Source: Diphasiastrum complanatum (taxonomy: Eukaryota; Streptophyta; Lycopodiopsida; Lycopodiales; Lycopodiaceae). Taken from it: DNA of 64,000 nucleotides. The notes below the pieces were generated by a model that saw nothing but the letters and a program-made list of their open reading frames with translations, was not told the DNA's origin and ran no database searches. Made by a program: the position numbers and the translations under genes. Positions within the stretch are counted from its first letter, which is position 1. The number at the start of each line of letters is the position of its first letter. The stretch is from the NCBI GenBank assembly GCA_029204225.1, contig CM055093.1, positions 23,415,912-23,479,911 on the forward strand, read 5' to 3'. Below are positions 53,301 to 62,440 of the stretch, one piece after another.

Positions 53301-55514
53301 CTCCTCCCAACCTTTACTGCATAGATTATAATGAGGAATGCATCTCTCAAGGCTCACTTATCCACAATCTTCAAGAACCCCTTAACCCTAACCCTTCCTG
53401 ACGTCGACACATGGCCAATTTCATGCACAGTCGACAGTTGCCACTTGGCAGTACCTTGACACACAAGTAGGTCGGCATGCGTCACTCATACATTGGACCA
53501 AGTGTCCCAATGAGCATATGACATGTGTCTTGTTTCACCGATCAACCCTGACATGTAACTGGACCAAGTGTCCCGGTGAGCATATGACATGTGTCCAGTT
53601 GACTAGCCAAATCTCCTACTTTTTAGGAGGTCAGTCTAGACACTCCTGAGTAATGACCCAATACCTTACACCAAAGCTCAACATGCGACTCAGAGCTCAG
53701 TAACTCTAGCTCACTGGTCTCATCAATACCAAGGTGCCCTACGCAGGGACTATCATGGCATTCATGAAGTATCTTACGGTGAAGATCCTACACGTCTGGC
53801 ATGAATACTTTTCCATTTCTCAACAACATACCGTCCTTCACGGTGTACGTCAAAAAGTACTGGTGTGTTCCTCTACGGAAGCGACAGGCGAGGCTGACTC
53901 TTCTGCTTGGTCGACTAACTTGCATGCATAGGCCACACACACTGACAATGTGGGTCCTTTTGCTGAGCCCTCTTGATCTCCTCCATGAGATCACTGTCAA
54001 CCACATGCAAGGCTTCATCTGATGCAGTACCCCACCGATAGTGCATCAGCGACCACATTTTCCTTCCCTCTTTGGAAGCGAATTTCCAAATGAAATTCTT
54101 GCATCAGCTCGACCCACCGAGCTTGGCGGCCTTTCAAATTTGGCTGAGTGCAAAATACTTTAAAGTATAATGATATGTGTACACATAGAACTCGGCACCG
54201 TATAAATAATGTCTCCACACCTTCAAAACACACCGCGTCTCTGACAACTTGTCAGGTGGCCACACCGGAAACTTGTGACGCACCGGTCCCTACTTGGGAC
54301 AGATGTCCTCGTCGGTCACCGACCCTTGCCAATACTAGGCCTCAGGCCCTTTGGTAACCGGCCATGCCGAGATCATGATAGAGCCATAACTGCACTCTAA
54401 CACATGATCACAAGGCGTAGAAGTTTTCTCTGTTAGTATTCCAATGCTAGTAAATCCTTCGTAGTGGAAACTAACATCTGAGAATACATCGTAAGATAGC
54501 ATAAGAGATAGTATCTATTATGAAAAGAATGTATACTTGCTGTGTATTCATTTGTAGCATATTATGCATCATTCTAAGCCATCTTTATGTAAAACGGAAT
54601 GCATACTTCCTTAGTTCCATCGCTAGACAGGAAGGCAACCTTTCATAAATCATTAACATAATGTAGATGGTATGTCCATCGCTGGACAGGAAGGCAACCT
54701 TCCATAAATCAATAACAGAAAAGTTAGATGGGTAGCCCATCGCTGGACAACAGAAGTGCTTATGCATTATTGTAGTTTAAATAAGCTATCAACAAAATAT
54801 ATATGTCATGGATCGTTGGATGAACAAATCAGAGACAAATCCTACGTAATTCTCAAGTGCTCCATCGCTGTTTTTGTAGCGTGAGTATACACTTTTCAGA
54901 ACTGAAATAAGAAGCATAAAGTAGAGCCATCGCTGGCCAGCGGGCTACTACAAAGTGTAATGAGTATAAAACTTATTGGGTGGTCCATCGCTGGCCAGCG
55001 GATCTTTCTCAACATACATACTTGCTAACCAAATGTTATGATTCCCTATGTGGAGTGAAAACACTCCCCACATACAACAAAAGTGATAGCATAAATAAAC
55101 AGATTATTGCATAACTTAAAGAGATGATTGCATCGACAGGAGATGAAACAAAGCACTTACCATGAGGTAGAAACCGTAGGAAGCAAGCTTGATAGGGCAC
55201 ACTTTCTGCACTTAGCAACTTGCTGAACTGGGTTGTGAAGAAACGTCGGTCGAGAGTGGGTGATATATAGTCGTTTGTGAGGAAGTTTCCTGGAAAGCGG
55301 CTTTTTGCCCTTGATGGGTTGGCAACGAATCCTGTCCATTCGTTTAAGCTAAGCTTAAAACCATATTAGAACTTATCTATCAAAAATGGTGGGAACAATT
55401 TGAATAGTATAGTATGGGTTAAGGGTGGTATTAGTGTAGGACCTTTAAATTAGAAGTTTAGTTGTTTTTGGCATGGTACAACGTAGGGAGGTATCTTAAA
55501 ATATAGAAGAATCC

Positions 55515-55579
<65 letters not shown>

Positions 55580-58162
55580 GATTAGTTAGGCACACTCGTA
55601 GCTGGCACTAGTGCTGAGTAGAACATGATTAGAGAAGGACAATAGGCAACTTAGACAGTAGTAGGCAATGTAGACAAGCAGATTGTGGAGACGAATTTGA
55701 TGGTGGCGGCAACGAAGATGGTAGATCGAAGAAGGTTCGATAATTGTGGAAAAATATGCCTTCCTAGAGAAAACAATAACAACAACAACAAAAAACAAAA
55801 AGGAAAGGTAGCACTCCCAATTGCTCAAGAAAGTGCTCAAATACCAATATAGACTCAATCTCTAGATATTATATCAATGAAACGCAAATGACTATAATAG
55901 ACACAATCAAGCAATAGCAAAGGGTTCTCTCACAAAGAGCCCAAGCAATACCAATAAGCTGAATAATCAATTATTGATTAATGTCTAAATGATAGCCCTG
56001 TATATACTATCTAGAGGCCCTTAGTGGAACCTTCTAGACATAAGGGCAACTTAGGGTATGGGTCCCATTAGGACATGCCCTTAATGGGTATTGCCCAATG
56101 CCTAACAGGTATAGCAGTTAGGGGCTGTTTCTATTGTGACTGTTCCCAGTTCTCATAGTTCTCTCAAGTGGGCCTGCCCTTGCAAAGGTTTGACATTCTA
56201 TCTTAGCTCTCCGAGCAGGTATTCATGAGTACATCAAATGATCTATTTATTACACCTATATTCACCATACTTGGAAGGGGTAGTTAGGCATTAAGCTTGA
56301 CTTCTATTGGACACACTTTTTAGAGTTGGATACATCAAGTTTCCCAATCCTGCCACAGTATCTTGATTGTGGACTCTCACATTGTCCGAGGTTCACCTTG
56401 GTGCATATTATGTTTCTTCGCACAAGCTTGCTATTGAGACCAAGACATTTCGATGGTATCTCACAGGCGGATAGGATATGCCATATGTGTTCTTTCTTTG
56501 GGAGGTTGAATTTGAGGATTTTAGTTTCAAGTGTCTGGCTTACTATGAGATTTGTGGGAGATATCGCTCCCTTTCTAGAGATTGACGCACTTTACACTCT
56601 CTCATCACCTATGAGGATCCCATATGTGTTGCCATTATGTTACGTGAGATGTCCGTACGATTTATGCTTCTTACTTATGATCATCATATAGATCAGAGTC
56701 CGTGTACGACGCAAAGTCCTCCTACAACTAGAGCTTCTAGACATACTATGGGTAAACACATTCGGAGATCGCATACTAGCCTGAGTCAAAGGTAGAGGCA
56801 CATACACTATCAGGGCCCTTCTATTGGGTTTACTGGGTTGGCTCCTCTGAGATCATCGAGATCTCACATCATCGCCATTCTTAGTTGTCTGAGTTGAGAG
56901 CATTTTTATTTCATCTGGAGTATTTGGTCTATTGGTCTACAGATCATTGTACTTTTCATTGATGTTATTCTCTTCTTAGAGTGAGTTAGACTTTAGGTAC
57001 TTCTATGGTTTTTTGTTGTTGTTGTTGTTCGGAGACGTTTCATACGCTCCCTTATTACTACACACTTGAGATGTACTTTGTCTTATGTGCCTTTTGGCAT
57101 CAAAAGGACATAGTAAATCTCTCTCTCTCTCTCAATCAGATTGTCATTGCTTTGCCACATCTTCAATACATATGCATGGAGTCATTTGTACTATGTCACC
57201 TTTCATTTCTTATCGTATCACAATCGATAACTACATATGGCTTGATGATGACTTATGCAGCTTTTTATACTTTAAACATGTATTGGATTGGTTTGTTGTA
57301 GTTTCTAGAAGTTTAAAGCAATATTTGTTGCTGGTTGCAATTGACTTACTTCAAAGAGCTTTTATGTGGAAGGTGCGGTTTTTGCGTGCCATAGGTGTTC
57401 GTGAGCAAGAAATTGGTCACTTGATTATGCATTTTCCTGCGGTACTCACTTATAGCTTGGAGAAGAAAATAAGACCAGTGGTAAGAATCTTTCCCTTGTC
57501 TATTTAACATGCATGCACTTGGCCAAGAGTAGCAACCTTCATGGTAGACCTCGATCCTTGGTCTGTTTCGACGATTGGTGCTCATGAGACGTTGACCTTC
57601 AATTCATTTTCCTCAATTGTTGTTCTATAGTTTTTTTCTACATGTTATGTATGTTAGAAGGAAGTCAGTTACTTGGGATCTCAAGATCTTAGAGTAAGTA
57701 GTTAAGCAAATGTTATAATTTCATATTTATAAGATATAGGTGATTAAGATAAAAAAACTAGAGCTCATTTTTCTCGGCAAGTCTTTGTAGTCATCTTTTC
57801 TTACCTACTTTTGATGCAAAGGATGAATCTTCTTCTTTGAGATTTTTGTAACTCATGTGTTGCGCTTGGCAAATCAGATCTAGTTATTGTACTAAGATGA
57901 ATGCAATCTTCCACACTCCATCAATATTTTGATGTACTTCTTTCATGTACTTATATTCCTGCCTTAGTGTGATGTTGGACTTGTAATGATGTTGGACTTG
58001 TAGATTGTGAATTGTAATATTTAAATGGCTCACACCAGCCTGCGCAGCGCAGCAGCCAAGGGGAGGAGGGGGGTGGGGTGGGGTGGGGGCCCCTCATTTT
58101 TGATGCCATAGGAAGGTGGGGGGGAGCGAAAGAAGCTGAATCTGGGAGGAGATGGAGGGCGC

Positions 58163-58233
<71 letters not shown>

Positions 58234-59007
58234 TTTTGGTTGTTTTAGCATAAAAGTTTGTGCACAATCAGGTCAGGTTCCTTTTGGAAAGAGCTGGTGT
58301 AGCGGAGGAGAAAATTGGGAAGGTTGTTGCAGCAGAACCCAAACTTATTGGGTGCAGCCTGGTGATGAAATTGGAAGTGATCGTCAAATACTTATTATCG
58401 CGAGGCATACACACTCATCAATTAGGAGAAATGGTTGCAAACTTTCCAATGCTGCTCAAGTACAATAAGGAGGTTCTGAACCCAAAGTATCAATATTTCA
58501 AGAAGGTGATGCAACGACCATTGGAGGAATTAATTTCATTCCCGAGGTAAATTTCTTCAACTATCATTTTTAAATAAGGCAGACACTATTTTTATATCGG
58601 CATATGAGTGTTATAACTGTAAATGTAACCAGAATTCCAAAAAAGATTGCTGTGAACATTCTGATGTAGTTCCAGTGACACCCGTTGTCTTGGAGCATTA
58701 GGGAAGTAAATTTTTGAAGCATGTTTTCTGAGATATCCTTGTATGAAAGCTCCTACATTTATTGTATTTTTTCCGTTTATCTAACTTCATTTACTGCTGC
58801 TCTATTAGGTATTTCAGCTACGCTTTACAAACCAGAATAGCTCCAAGACATAGGATCTCGGTGGAGAAAGGTCTAAGGTTCAACCTCCGGTATATGCTTG
58901 CTTGCAGCGACTTAGAGTTCCAGGATCGAGTAGAGTCTGCAGAAAAAAGCAGAGCGACTGAAGCCAGTAGAGAAGAGTTTGCAGAGGTAGAGCCGAGTAA
59001 TGTATAG
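35340..59007 (+). CDS. MTERF2: Transcription termination factor mTERF2, chloroplast/organellar
   Basis: Six exons: 35340-36880, 41252-41657, 43792-44007, 57373-57480, 58272-58546 and 58809-59007. All introns are GT-AG and phases fit; the joined frame is open for 914 codons. The first ATG in frame is 35340. The Ser-rich first 80 residues look like an organelle transit peptide. Residues 135-222 are a 44-residue tandem duplication. From about residue 514 come mTERF helical repeats, e.g. [50 protein letters not shown]. The C-terminus, [18 protein letters not shown] and RYMLACSD, fits the MTERF2 (EMB2219) subfamily specifically. Family knowledge: mTERF proteins bind nucleic acid and act in organelle transcription and RNA metabolism; EMB2219 is needed for Arabidopsis embryogenesis. 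The protein is longer than Arabidopsis MTERF2 (about 640 aa) because of its N-terminal region. Confidence 0.92.
35742..36005 (+). repeat. In-frame 132-bp duplication in MTERF2 exon 1
   Basis: Two units of exactly 132 bp (44 codons), 35742-35873 and 35874-36005. They share NEKPL, KEG.I, and KACA.SIA at matching places. The repeat is in frame, so it lengthens the poorly conserved region between transit peptide and mTERF domain. Confidence 0.85.
39034..39280 (+). pseudogene. Gypsy integrase tail/chromodomain relic and polypurine tract
   Basis: Plus-strand translation: LVFRVSWSK, then an acidic linker, then [16 protein letters not shown] and [12 protein letters not shown], with two stops. This resembles the C-terminal chromodomain region of a Ty3/Gypsy chromovirus. 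It ends in a polypurine tract, AAGGGGGGAAGAAAG, near 39266-39280, where minus-strand transfer to a 3' LTR would be expected. Confidence 0.65.
39577..39585 (+). promoter_or_regulatory. Probable LTR TATA box
   Basis: CTATAAAAG about 300 bp after the Gypsy polypurine tract, at a place that suits the promoter of a 3' LTR. The LTR borders themselves were not fixed. Confidence 0.4.
40400..40700. repeat. LTR-like dispersed repeat, copy 1
   Basis: Shares an ordered set of words with 55900-56100: AAGAGCCCAAGCAATA, AATAAGCTGAA-like, a GGCCCTGT/AGCCCTGT block and CTTCTAGACA. Both are in the same orientation. Likely fragments of one LTR family; family and borders unknown. Confidence 0.5.
41658..43791 (+). 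other. MTERF2 intron 2 (2.1 kb)
   Basis: Donor GTAAAG, acceptor TTTTTCAG. Apart from the 104-bp tandem duplication it shows no repeats or genes that could be recognised. Confidence 0.85.
42278..42485. repeat. 104-bp tandem duplication
   Basis: Units 42278-42381 and 42382-42485 begin AACTCACCAAAATTATTCCC and end CCAGATTGAA, with about ten differences between them. Within MTERF2 intron 2. Confidence 0.85.
44744..45529 (-). mobile_element. Gypsy LTR, reverse orientation (786 bp)
   Basis: Bounded by TGTTAG and CTAACA inverted ends. Read on the minus strand it starts TGTTAGGCACTTAG right after GTGGGGGATAC, a polypurine-type tract, as expected of a 3' LTR. A TATA-like GTATAAAATAC lies on the minus strand near 45340-45330. 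A near-perfect palindrome, CTCACATGAATCATGTGAG, occurs twice, near 45232-45250 and 45272-45290. It probably belongs to the Gypsy gag-pol at 45955-49655. Confidence 0.65.
45530..45954 (-). other. Gypsy 3' non-coding region
   Basis: Between the truncated integrase and the LTR. Its sequence shares words such as TCTCCTCCCAACC with 53100-53640, which also lies next to a minus-strand Gypsy relic. It is therefore probably the 3' part of the same Gypsy family. Confidence 0.5.
45955..49655 (-). pseudogene. Ty3/Gypsy gag-pol, nearly full but disabled
   Basis: Minus strand, in order. Gag starts from the ATG at 49655, is Glu/Ser-rich, and has the [11 protein letters not shown] and [11 protein letters not shown] blocks, with one in-frame stop at about 49288. 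A zinc knuckle follows ([14 protein letters not shown], 48726-48685) after a frame change. The aspartic protease has [11 protein letters not shown] (DDGA where DSGA is usual). RT has [37 protein letters not shown] and VVFLDDIL, and is broken by a frameshift at about 47331-47407. RNase H shows [30 protein letters not shown] and ADALSRM. The integrase HHCC region has [11 protein letters not shown] and [11 protein letters not shown], then [10 protein letters not shown], and is cut off at 45955. It lies inside MTERF2 intron 3, antisense to the gene. Well-preserved frames suggest a fairly recent insertion. Confidence 0.88.
49656..51150 (+). pseudogene. Ty3/Gypsy pol fragment with internal deletion
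   Basis: Plus strand, starting in RT ([12 protein letters not shown]) and continuing [14 protein letters not shown] to [13 protein letters not shown] near 49930. It then jumps directly into the integrase zinc region ([18 protein letters not shown], then [11 protein letters not shown]), so the rest of RT and all of RNase H are missing. The integrase core follows: [24 protein letters not shown], then a broken third acidic motif. A chromodomain-like tail ([15 protein letters not shown]) lies near 51040-51075. A polypurine tract, GAGGGAGAAAGGGA (51137-51150), ends the internal region. It is head to head with the other Gypsy copy at 49655/49656. Confidence 0.85.
51151..52779 (+). mobile_element. 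Gypsy 3' LTR / repeat family X copy B, split by a MITE
   Basis: Starts TGTTACA right after the polypurine tract. A candidate end, TGTAACT, lies at 52773-52779, followed by a CT run. The part from 51964 to 52770 is the reverse complement of family X copy A (22993-23800). With the 573 bp of MITE and target duplication removed, the LTR would be about 1.06 kb. The right end is a proposal based on the TGTTACA/TGTAACt match. Confidence 0.55.
51397..51961. mobile_element. hAT-type MITE, 565 bp, with 8-bp target duplication
   Basis: GTATGGAT occurs on both sides (51389-51396 and 51962-51969). The inverted ends are CAAAGTTGCAG and, in reverse complement, CTGAGTTGCAG. Next to the ends lie CG-rich motifs (CGCGATCCGGGACGCG; GATCGCGATC) like those at the left end of the hAT remnant at 3519. 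It has no coding capacity. The reverse complement of 23741-23790 supplies an uninterrupted version of the insertion site. An 8-bp duplication is characteristic of hAT. Confidence 0.88.
53100..53640. repeat. Gypsy-related 3' region with a 36-bp direct repeat
   Basis: Shares words with 45530-45800, the 3' non-coding part of the minus-strand Gypsy. It contains a 36-bp direct repeat, 53494-53529 and 53560-53595, with two mismatches. Confidence 0.5.
53641..54240 (-). pseudogene. Gypsy RNase H/integrase linker relic
   Basis: The minus strand reads [11 protein letters not shown], then after a frame change [17 protein letters not shown] and [12 protein letters not shown], the end of Ty3/Gypsy RNase H. 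A further decayed stretch down to 53700 reads [19 protein letters not shown], as in the linker before integrase. It is related to but distinct from the copy at 45955-49655. Confidence 0.75.
54600..55516. repeat. Repeat family Y, copy B (hairpin-core minisatellite)
   Basis: The core TCCATCGCTGGAC or a close variant recurs at about 54615, 54674, 54735, 54807 (poor), 54861, 54927 and 54983, i.e. every 54-72 bp. Units around the first cores also share AAGGCAACCTTNCATAAATC. In the last two the dyad is lengthened to CGCTGGCCAGCG. The region ends AATCCATGA before a GA array, as copy A does. Confidence 0.75.
55517..55575. repeat. (GA)n microsatellite
   Basis: About 29 GA units directly after family Y copy B, in the same relation as at 25409. 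Confidence 0.95.
55900..56130. repeat. LTR-like dispersed repeat, copy 2
   Basis: Same ordered words as 40400-40700. Followed by unrecognised DNA up to exon 4 of MTERF2 at 57373. Confidence 0.5.
57481..58271 (+). other. MTERF2 intron 4 with G-rich block and GA array
   Basis: Donor GTAAGA, acceptor AATCAG. A G-rich stretch at 58059-58090 (several GGGG runs) is followed by a second G-rich block near 58115 and (GA)n at 58165-58230. The array ends only 41 bp before the acceptor; a short pyrimidine-rich stretch (TGCTTTTGGTTGTTTTAG) lies between. Confidence 0.85.
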
Positions 59008-60962
59008 CTTTGCTGTTATTTATGTTTCTCTGCTATGGTACCAACTGCTTAGGATGATATTTGTGTACTGTTAGAGGTATACTTTGTATATAGTAAACAC
59101 CTGTAAAAGCACCATGTACATGTGCCTAAATAGCTCAACATTCTAGTTGACATTTATTGCTTGCTGCTGGCGTTAGTCATGTAGCATTTCCTAACAGAAT
59201 CTACAGAAAGAATCACCTCTATCCGTCCACATATGTATGACTATCAGCTATGACTGCAAAACATCCCTTCCCGTGCTTTGTGCATGTCAATTTTGATTGT
59301 ATGGCGATTCAATCAGGTGATGAAATAAGACTTTGTGGGTGGTTTCCCTCTTCAAAAGATATCATGTCTTCTGTTATATTTGGGGGATATTCTGGCCTAA
59401 TCGTGGAGAACTCATTTGAACTGTGATGATGTTTGCAGTTTGGAGAGGAGACATGTCTTACAATGGATGCCAAATTCCAAGTTCCCTTTCTGTAAATGCC
59501 ATCTATAATGCACAAACTCTCATGTACTTTAACATGTCCAGAAGCCAGGACTTGATAGTGTCCTTCCTACCATAGTTCCACCATAAGATAACTTTGTACT
59601 GGGATGAGAATTGCTTGAAGGCCATTGAGCTAGGCTGCATGTCAACATTTTAGCTTAAAGCTGTTGCAAGTCATACGCATGATATTTCTACGTTCTCTTT
59701 CTTTGCATAGAAAAACAGCATTCTAACGGATTCTGGGCTATCTTATGTAGAGTAATATTCAGAGTTAGTCATGTCTTTAATACAGTGGAGCTACCAAAGT
59801 GTTTTTGTTGATGGGTATATTTAAGGACTTCAAGAAGCACTCATTTGTAACCTTACTTTTGAAAGATCTTATACCCTGACAAATCATCAAAGTAAAAAAA
59901 CTTGCTACTTGGTACGTCTCAGCTTAAATGGTTATTGATATGGTGAGCGTCTGCCTGTACCTAATCGCGCTGAGTATCGAATTCCATTTTTCTGTGGGGT
60001 TGAAATGACCGTTTTTTAGAATCAGCCTTTGTGAAACCAGGCAATTAGTTTGTTTGTAAGACTTAGATTGATAATCTGGTACTTATTCGAACAGATGCTT
60101 AGGAAAAATAATGTACGCAAGTCACAGCAAACTTTTGAACTTTCTTTTCATAAGAAATTTGCCAAGTACTGTGACTTCAAAATTATTGAAGCTTTGTCTA
60201 GTCTGATGATATCAGTTTTTGAGCTGACGAAGGGCAGATGCCTTACATAAGAGAGGGATAGTCTATTGCTGACAACAACATAGCCGAGTGGCTTATGGCT
60301 TATGTGTTCTAAATTTCAAAAACTGGCAACTCGCTTGATGGAAAGAATCAAGAAAAATATGGCACGAGGTTATTTTTGCAAAATTTCTAGAAAGTTTTCA
60401 TAACCAAATCATACTTCTGCATGCACAAGTTATTTCAAGGTACAAATTTTTTCACAAAGTTTCAAAATATCACTTCATGACTAGATATATTGTGTACATA
60501 ACTAAAATACTAGTCTTTGATTCATTACTTCACCTACAAGTTGAAGTGCTGTTAACCTAGAAAGACTTGTTATATAAGCATGCTGAGTCACAAAAAATAG
60601 ATCTATTCTTAGAGATGCACGAGTTAGAGATTATGGACTCGAGGGGAAGGCCAAGGGATGAGAAACCATGTAACTGTCATGTGCATTGGTGATGTCGTAA
60701 AGCATTTGACACATGTTTACCTATGGGTGATGTTGTAAAGCATTTGACACATGTTTACTTTACAGAACCAGGCCCAGAGGTGAATATGAGATATTGATCT
60801 CGAGAGTAGCTCTTGCATTGAAAGCTAATTGATGGGTAATGAGTTATTTTGAATATTTTCTTGTCTTCTGGAATGGAATTGGATCGATTTTGGATGTGGC
60901 ACAGGCACCGACTAAATTTAAGCTTGATAATCTTCAGATTTAAGTTTTGTAGCTATTTCATG
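59008..60962. other. MTERF2 3' flank, mostly unrecognised
   Basis: The first few hundred bases must include the MTERF2 3' UTR. No further gene is supported. A short tandem duplication of 38-bp period lies at about 60688-60763. Confidence 0.45.
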
Positions 60963-60975
60963 TGGTATTAGAGTC
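60963..60975 (+). other. Possible Copia primer-binding site
   Basis: TGGTATTAGAGTC differs from the Copia consensus by C to T changes. No gag could be read downstream, and the LTR before it was not bounded. Weak call based on the motif alone. Confidence 0.3.
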
Positions 60976-62184
60976 ACCTGCGTGATCTCATGTGCTGGAT
61001 TGGTGAAGAATTTTTTTTTGGCCCTAACAAGAAATTGTTTGCATGATCATTTCTGGCCTTGAATTGACTAGGAAGAATGAGTCTCAGGCTAACTAGCAGG
61101 AATTTTCTAGCATGCTTGGAGTTGAGGTTGGAATAGCTTTGCAATTGCTGATTGCGCCTTAAGCTTTAGTTGGAAAGCTCACAATAATGCATTAGGATAT
61201 ATTTCTTGCTGTTGGGTGGACATTATCTATTGGTTCTTGCCTTGCATGCTTGAATACAAGCTATACATGCAAGAAAAATTCATACTATTCATGAAATCAT
61301 AATTATGTGCTGGTTTGTAATGTTTGTTAGTTATGGATGAATATTTTGGTAGTGAGTCCTTCAGTGGGACTATTAATGTGAGGGCTAAGTCAATTACCAA
61401 AGCACTTTAGGAACCAAGTGAATTCGTAGAAAATAAGTTTAGAGACCACTAGAATGATGCAGGTACATTGTGTGCCAACGAGGCACCATAAGTAGTGTAG
61501 TTCTCAGAAGTCAAATGTCAACAATTAATGTAAGGCCACGTTCCATACGGTTTAAGGGCCCAACTTATCAGAATGTACTATACCCTGTGAGACTCAAGTT
61601 AAGAGGAGAACCAATCAAATGAAATCATGTGGATTGGGCCCAAAATTGGCCAATCACATGTCTAGGATTTGATCCTTCAAGCCTTAACCTAAAAGAGTAA
61701 AGGCCTTGAATATACATGACTATGTGGTTGATTTGCACTTGAATAGAAAAGAGTGTGAGAGTGCTTATCTCTCCTTCTTGTGTTCATGCTAGATATAATA
61801 GAAAGAAAATCTCTAGAATCTGTATAGAATGCTGTAAAGTGCTGACATGTCAATGCCTATATTCAATCCTAATAAAGAATGAGGGGGTATGCCCTTATTG
61901 GAGGTGTAATTGTAACAATTAGAGTGTGCCATCTACTCGGAGTTGCTCTAGTTGCTATACAATGTTGTTTGTGCCATACATAATCTCTATGCTAGTCCTA
62001 AGTAGGAATGTTGACATCATCCTTGTTTGTTGACTCTAAATCAATTTGAGATTTTATCCTAGAGAAAAAAGAAGTGACATGGAGTTGTGTATCATGATGA
62101 CTTTGTTCTTCCTCTTAGCATAGATCCCTCCACAGTAAAAGTATCTCTCGTACTATGAGGGCGACACACATTGATCCTTGAATG

Positions 62185-62186
<2 letters not shown>
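60976..62186. other. Unrecognised DNA, possibly Copia-derived
   Basis: No domain or gene supported. If the primer-binding site is real, the first part would be a Copia leader. Confidence 0.35.

Positions 62187-62246
<60 letters not shown>
62187..62246. repeat. (GA)n microsatellite
   Basis: About 30 GA units directly before family X copy C. Confidence 0.95.
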
Positions 62247-62249
<3 letters not shown>

Positions 62250-62440
62250 ATTTTACATAGCCCTTCTTGACAAGTCAAGACCAAATTTTTTGAACCTTTT
62301 AATTTATAGCATAACAAATAAAAATAAAGTTGTATAAAGTCTTACAGTACAGAGTACCATAAAGCGAAACAAGTTTTGGGACACCCAGCAGGTCAAACCA
62401 CAAAATACAATCGTAGGAGTTAGTTATGTGAGGAAGACGT
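62247..62440 (-). repeat. Repeat family X, copy C (fragment)
   Basis: Shares with copy A, in the same order and orientation, the TCTTGACAA...CAAGAC block next to the GA array, then TTTGAACCTTTTAATTTAT-like and AGTACCATAAAGC blocks. More diverged than copies A and B and recognisable for about 200 bp. Confidence 0.6.

Larger units (their letters stand above)
44008..57372 (+). other. MTERF2 intron 3 (13.4 kb), nested transposons
   Basis: Donor GTTAGT; acceptor GGAAG just before the codons for VRFLRAIGV. That acceptor lacks a strong pyrimidine tract but is the only one nearby that keeps the frame and the mTERF repeat phase. The intron holds the elements listed separately between 44744 and 56100. 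In 56130-57372 nothing was recognised. Confidence 0.8.

Noticed and set aside
53600-55600. CRISPR-like spacing of the TCCATCGCTGGAC motif
   Set aside because: Repeats are too short and imperfect, spacers are related to each other, and the genome is a plant nucleus; it is a diverged minisatellite.
56326-56691. 121-codon plus-strand frame before MTERF2 exon 4
   Set aside because: Cys/Leu-rich without domain; not compatible with mTERF repeats or with the splice phase of exon 3.
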